Below, piece by piece: positions 63,939-64,000 of a stretch of DNA of 64,000 bases. Source of the stretch: Actinomadura rudentiformis (GTDB lineage: Bacteria > Actinomycetota > Actinomycetes > Streptosporangiales > Streptosporangiaceae). Position numbers and translations under genes: made by a program. Numbering within the stretch: the first letter of the stretch is position 1; each line of letters begins with the position of its first letter. Under the pieces are notes generated by a model. That model was not told where the DNA came from and did not search any database. It was given only the letters and a program-made list of their open reading frames with translations. The stretch covers positions 248,001-312,000 of the forward strand of contig NZ_WBMT01000014.1 in the NCBI RefSeq assembly GCF_008923185.1, written 5' to 3'.

Positions 63939-64000
63939 CAGCTCGGTGAACGCGCCCGGCCGCTGACAGGCCCAGCCGGCGCCCGCCTCCGACGTACGCG

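Overview
This is a high-GC actinomycete chromosome segment. It has SARP/AfsR-type regulation, a conservon (cvn) operon, F420-type oxidoreductase families, an HspR-type operator on lon, GTG/TTG starts, many 4-base start/stop overlaps and several apparently leaderless genes. A filamentous genus such as Actinomadura or another Thermomonosporaceae/Streptosporangiales member would fit, but the genus is only a guess. I see no rRNA, tRNA, CRISPR array or replication origin. Layout: 1-6181 (minus) is a myo-inositol catabolic operon, iolG-iolE-iolC-iolB-iolD followed by a sugar ABC binding lipoprotein cut by the window edge. 6341-10779 holds an SDR/DDN fusion and a large AfsR-like regulator. 11162-13561 is lon, with a HAIR operator in front of it. 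13914-16402 is an unusual pair, an acyltransferase/aminotransferase fusion overlapping a CdsA-type cytidylyltransferase. 16499-18833 is a YtrA-type GntR regulator with an ABC exporter. 18888-22723 has small membrane and secreted proteins and a MarR-GNAT gene behind a perfect 35-bp palindrome. 22827-25400 is a divergent pair of citrate synthase with an HTH domain and a homocitrate-synthase-like enzyme. 25449-32027 is a SWIM-finger protein plus two large paralogs, the second frameshifted. 32073-38508 holds MFS, Ogt, TetR, SDR, glutathione peroxidase, twin 51-residue membrane proteins, a small soluble protein and an LCP ligase. About 39058-41900 looks like inserted DNA with a broken tyrosine integrase. 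41972-47702 has an ABC exporter convergent with a triple-AAA+ ATPase. 47885-52000 has a STAS protein, an SGNH hydrolase and a nitrate/sulfonate/taurine-type ABC importer lacking its ATPase. 52104-58271 is a five-gene conservon in which an LLM (F420/FMN) oxidoreductase closes the operon. 59077-63938 has a TauB/SsuB-like ATPase, a PolA-like polymerase, a DUF4234-like protein and a metallophosphoesterase. Cross-cutting patterns: short (13-23 bp) tandem duplications repeatedly sit on stop codons, and several genes start exactly 7 nt after a TAGRGT -10 box, which suggests leaderless transcripts. The most unusual items are the acyltransferase/aminotransferase plus CdsA pair, the citrate synthase/homocitrate-synthase-like pair with a repeated ATTGAT operator, the degenerate triple-AAA+ protein, the SWIM/large-paralog island with its frameshift, and the insertion junction near 39058.
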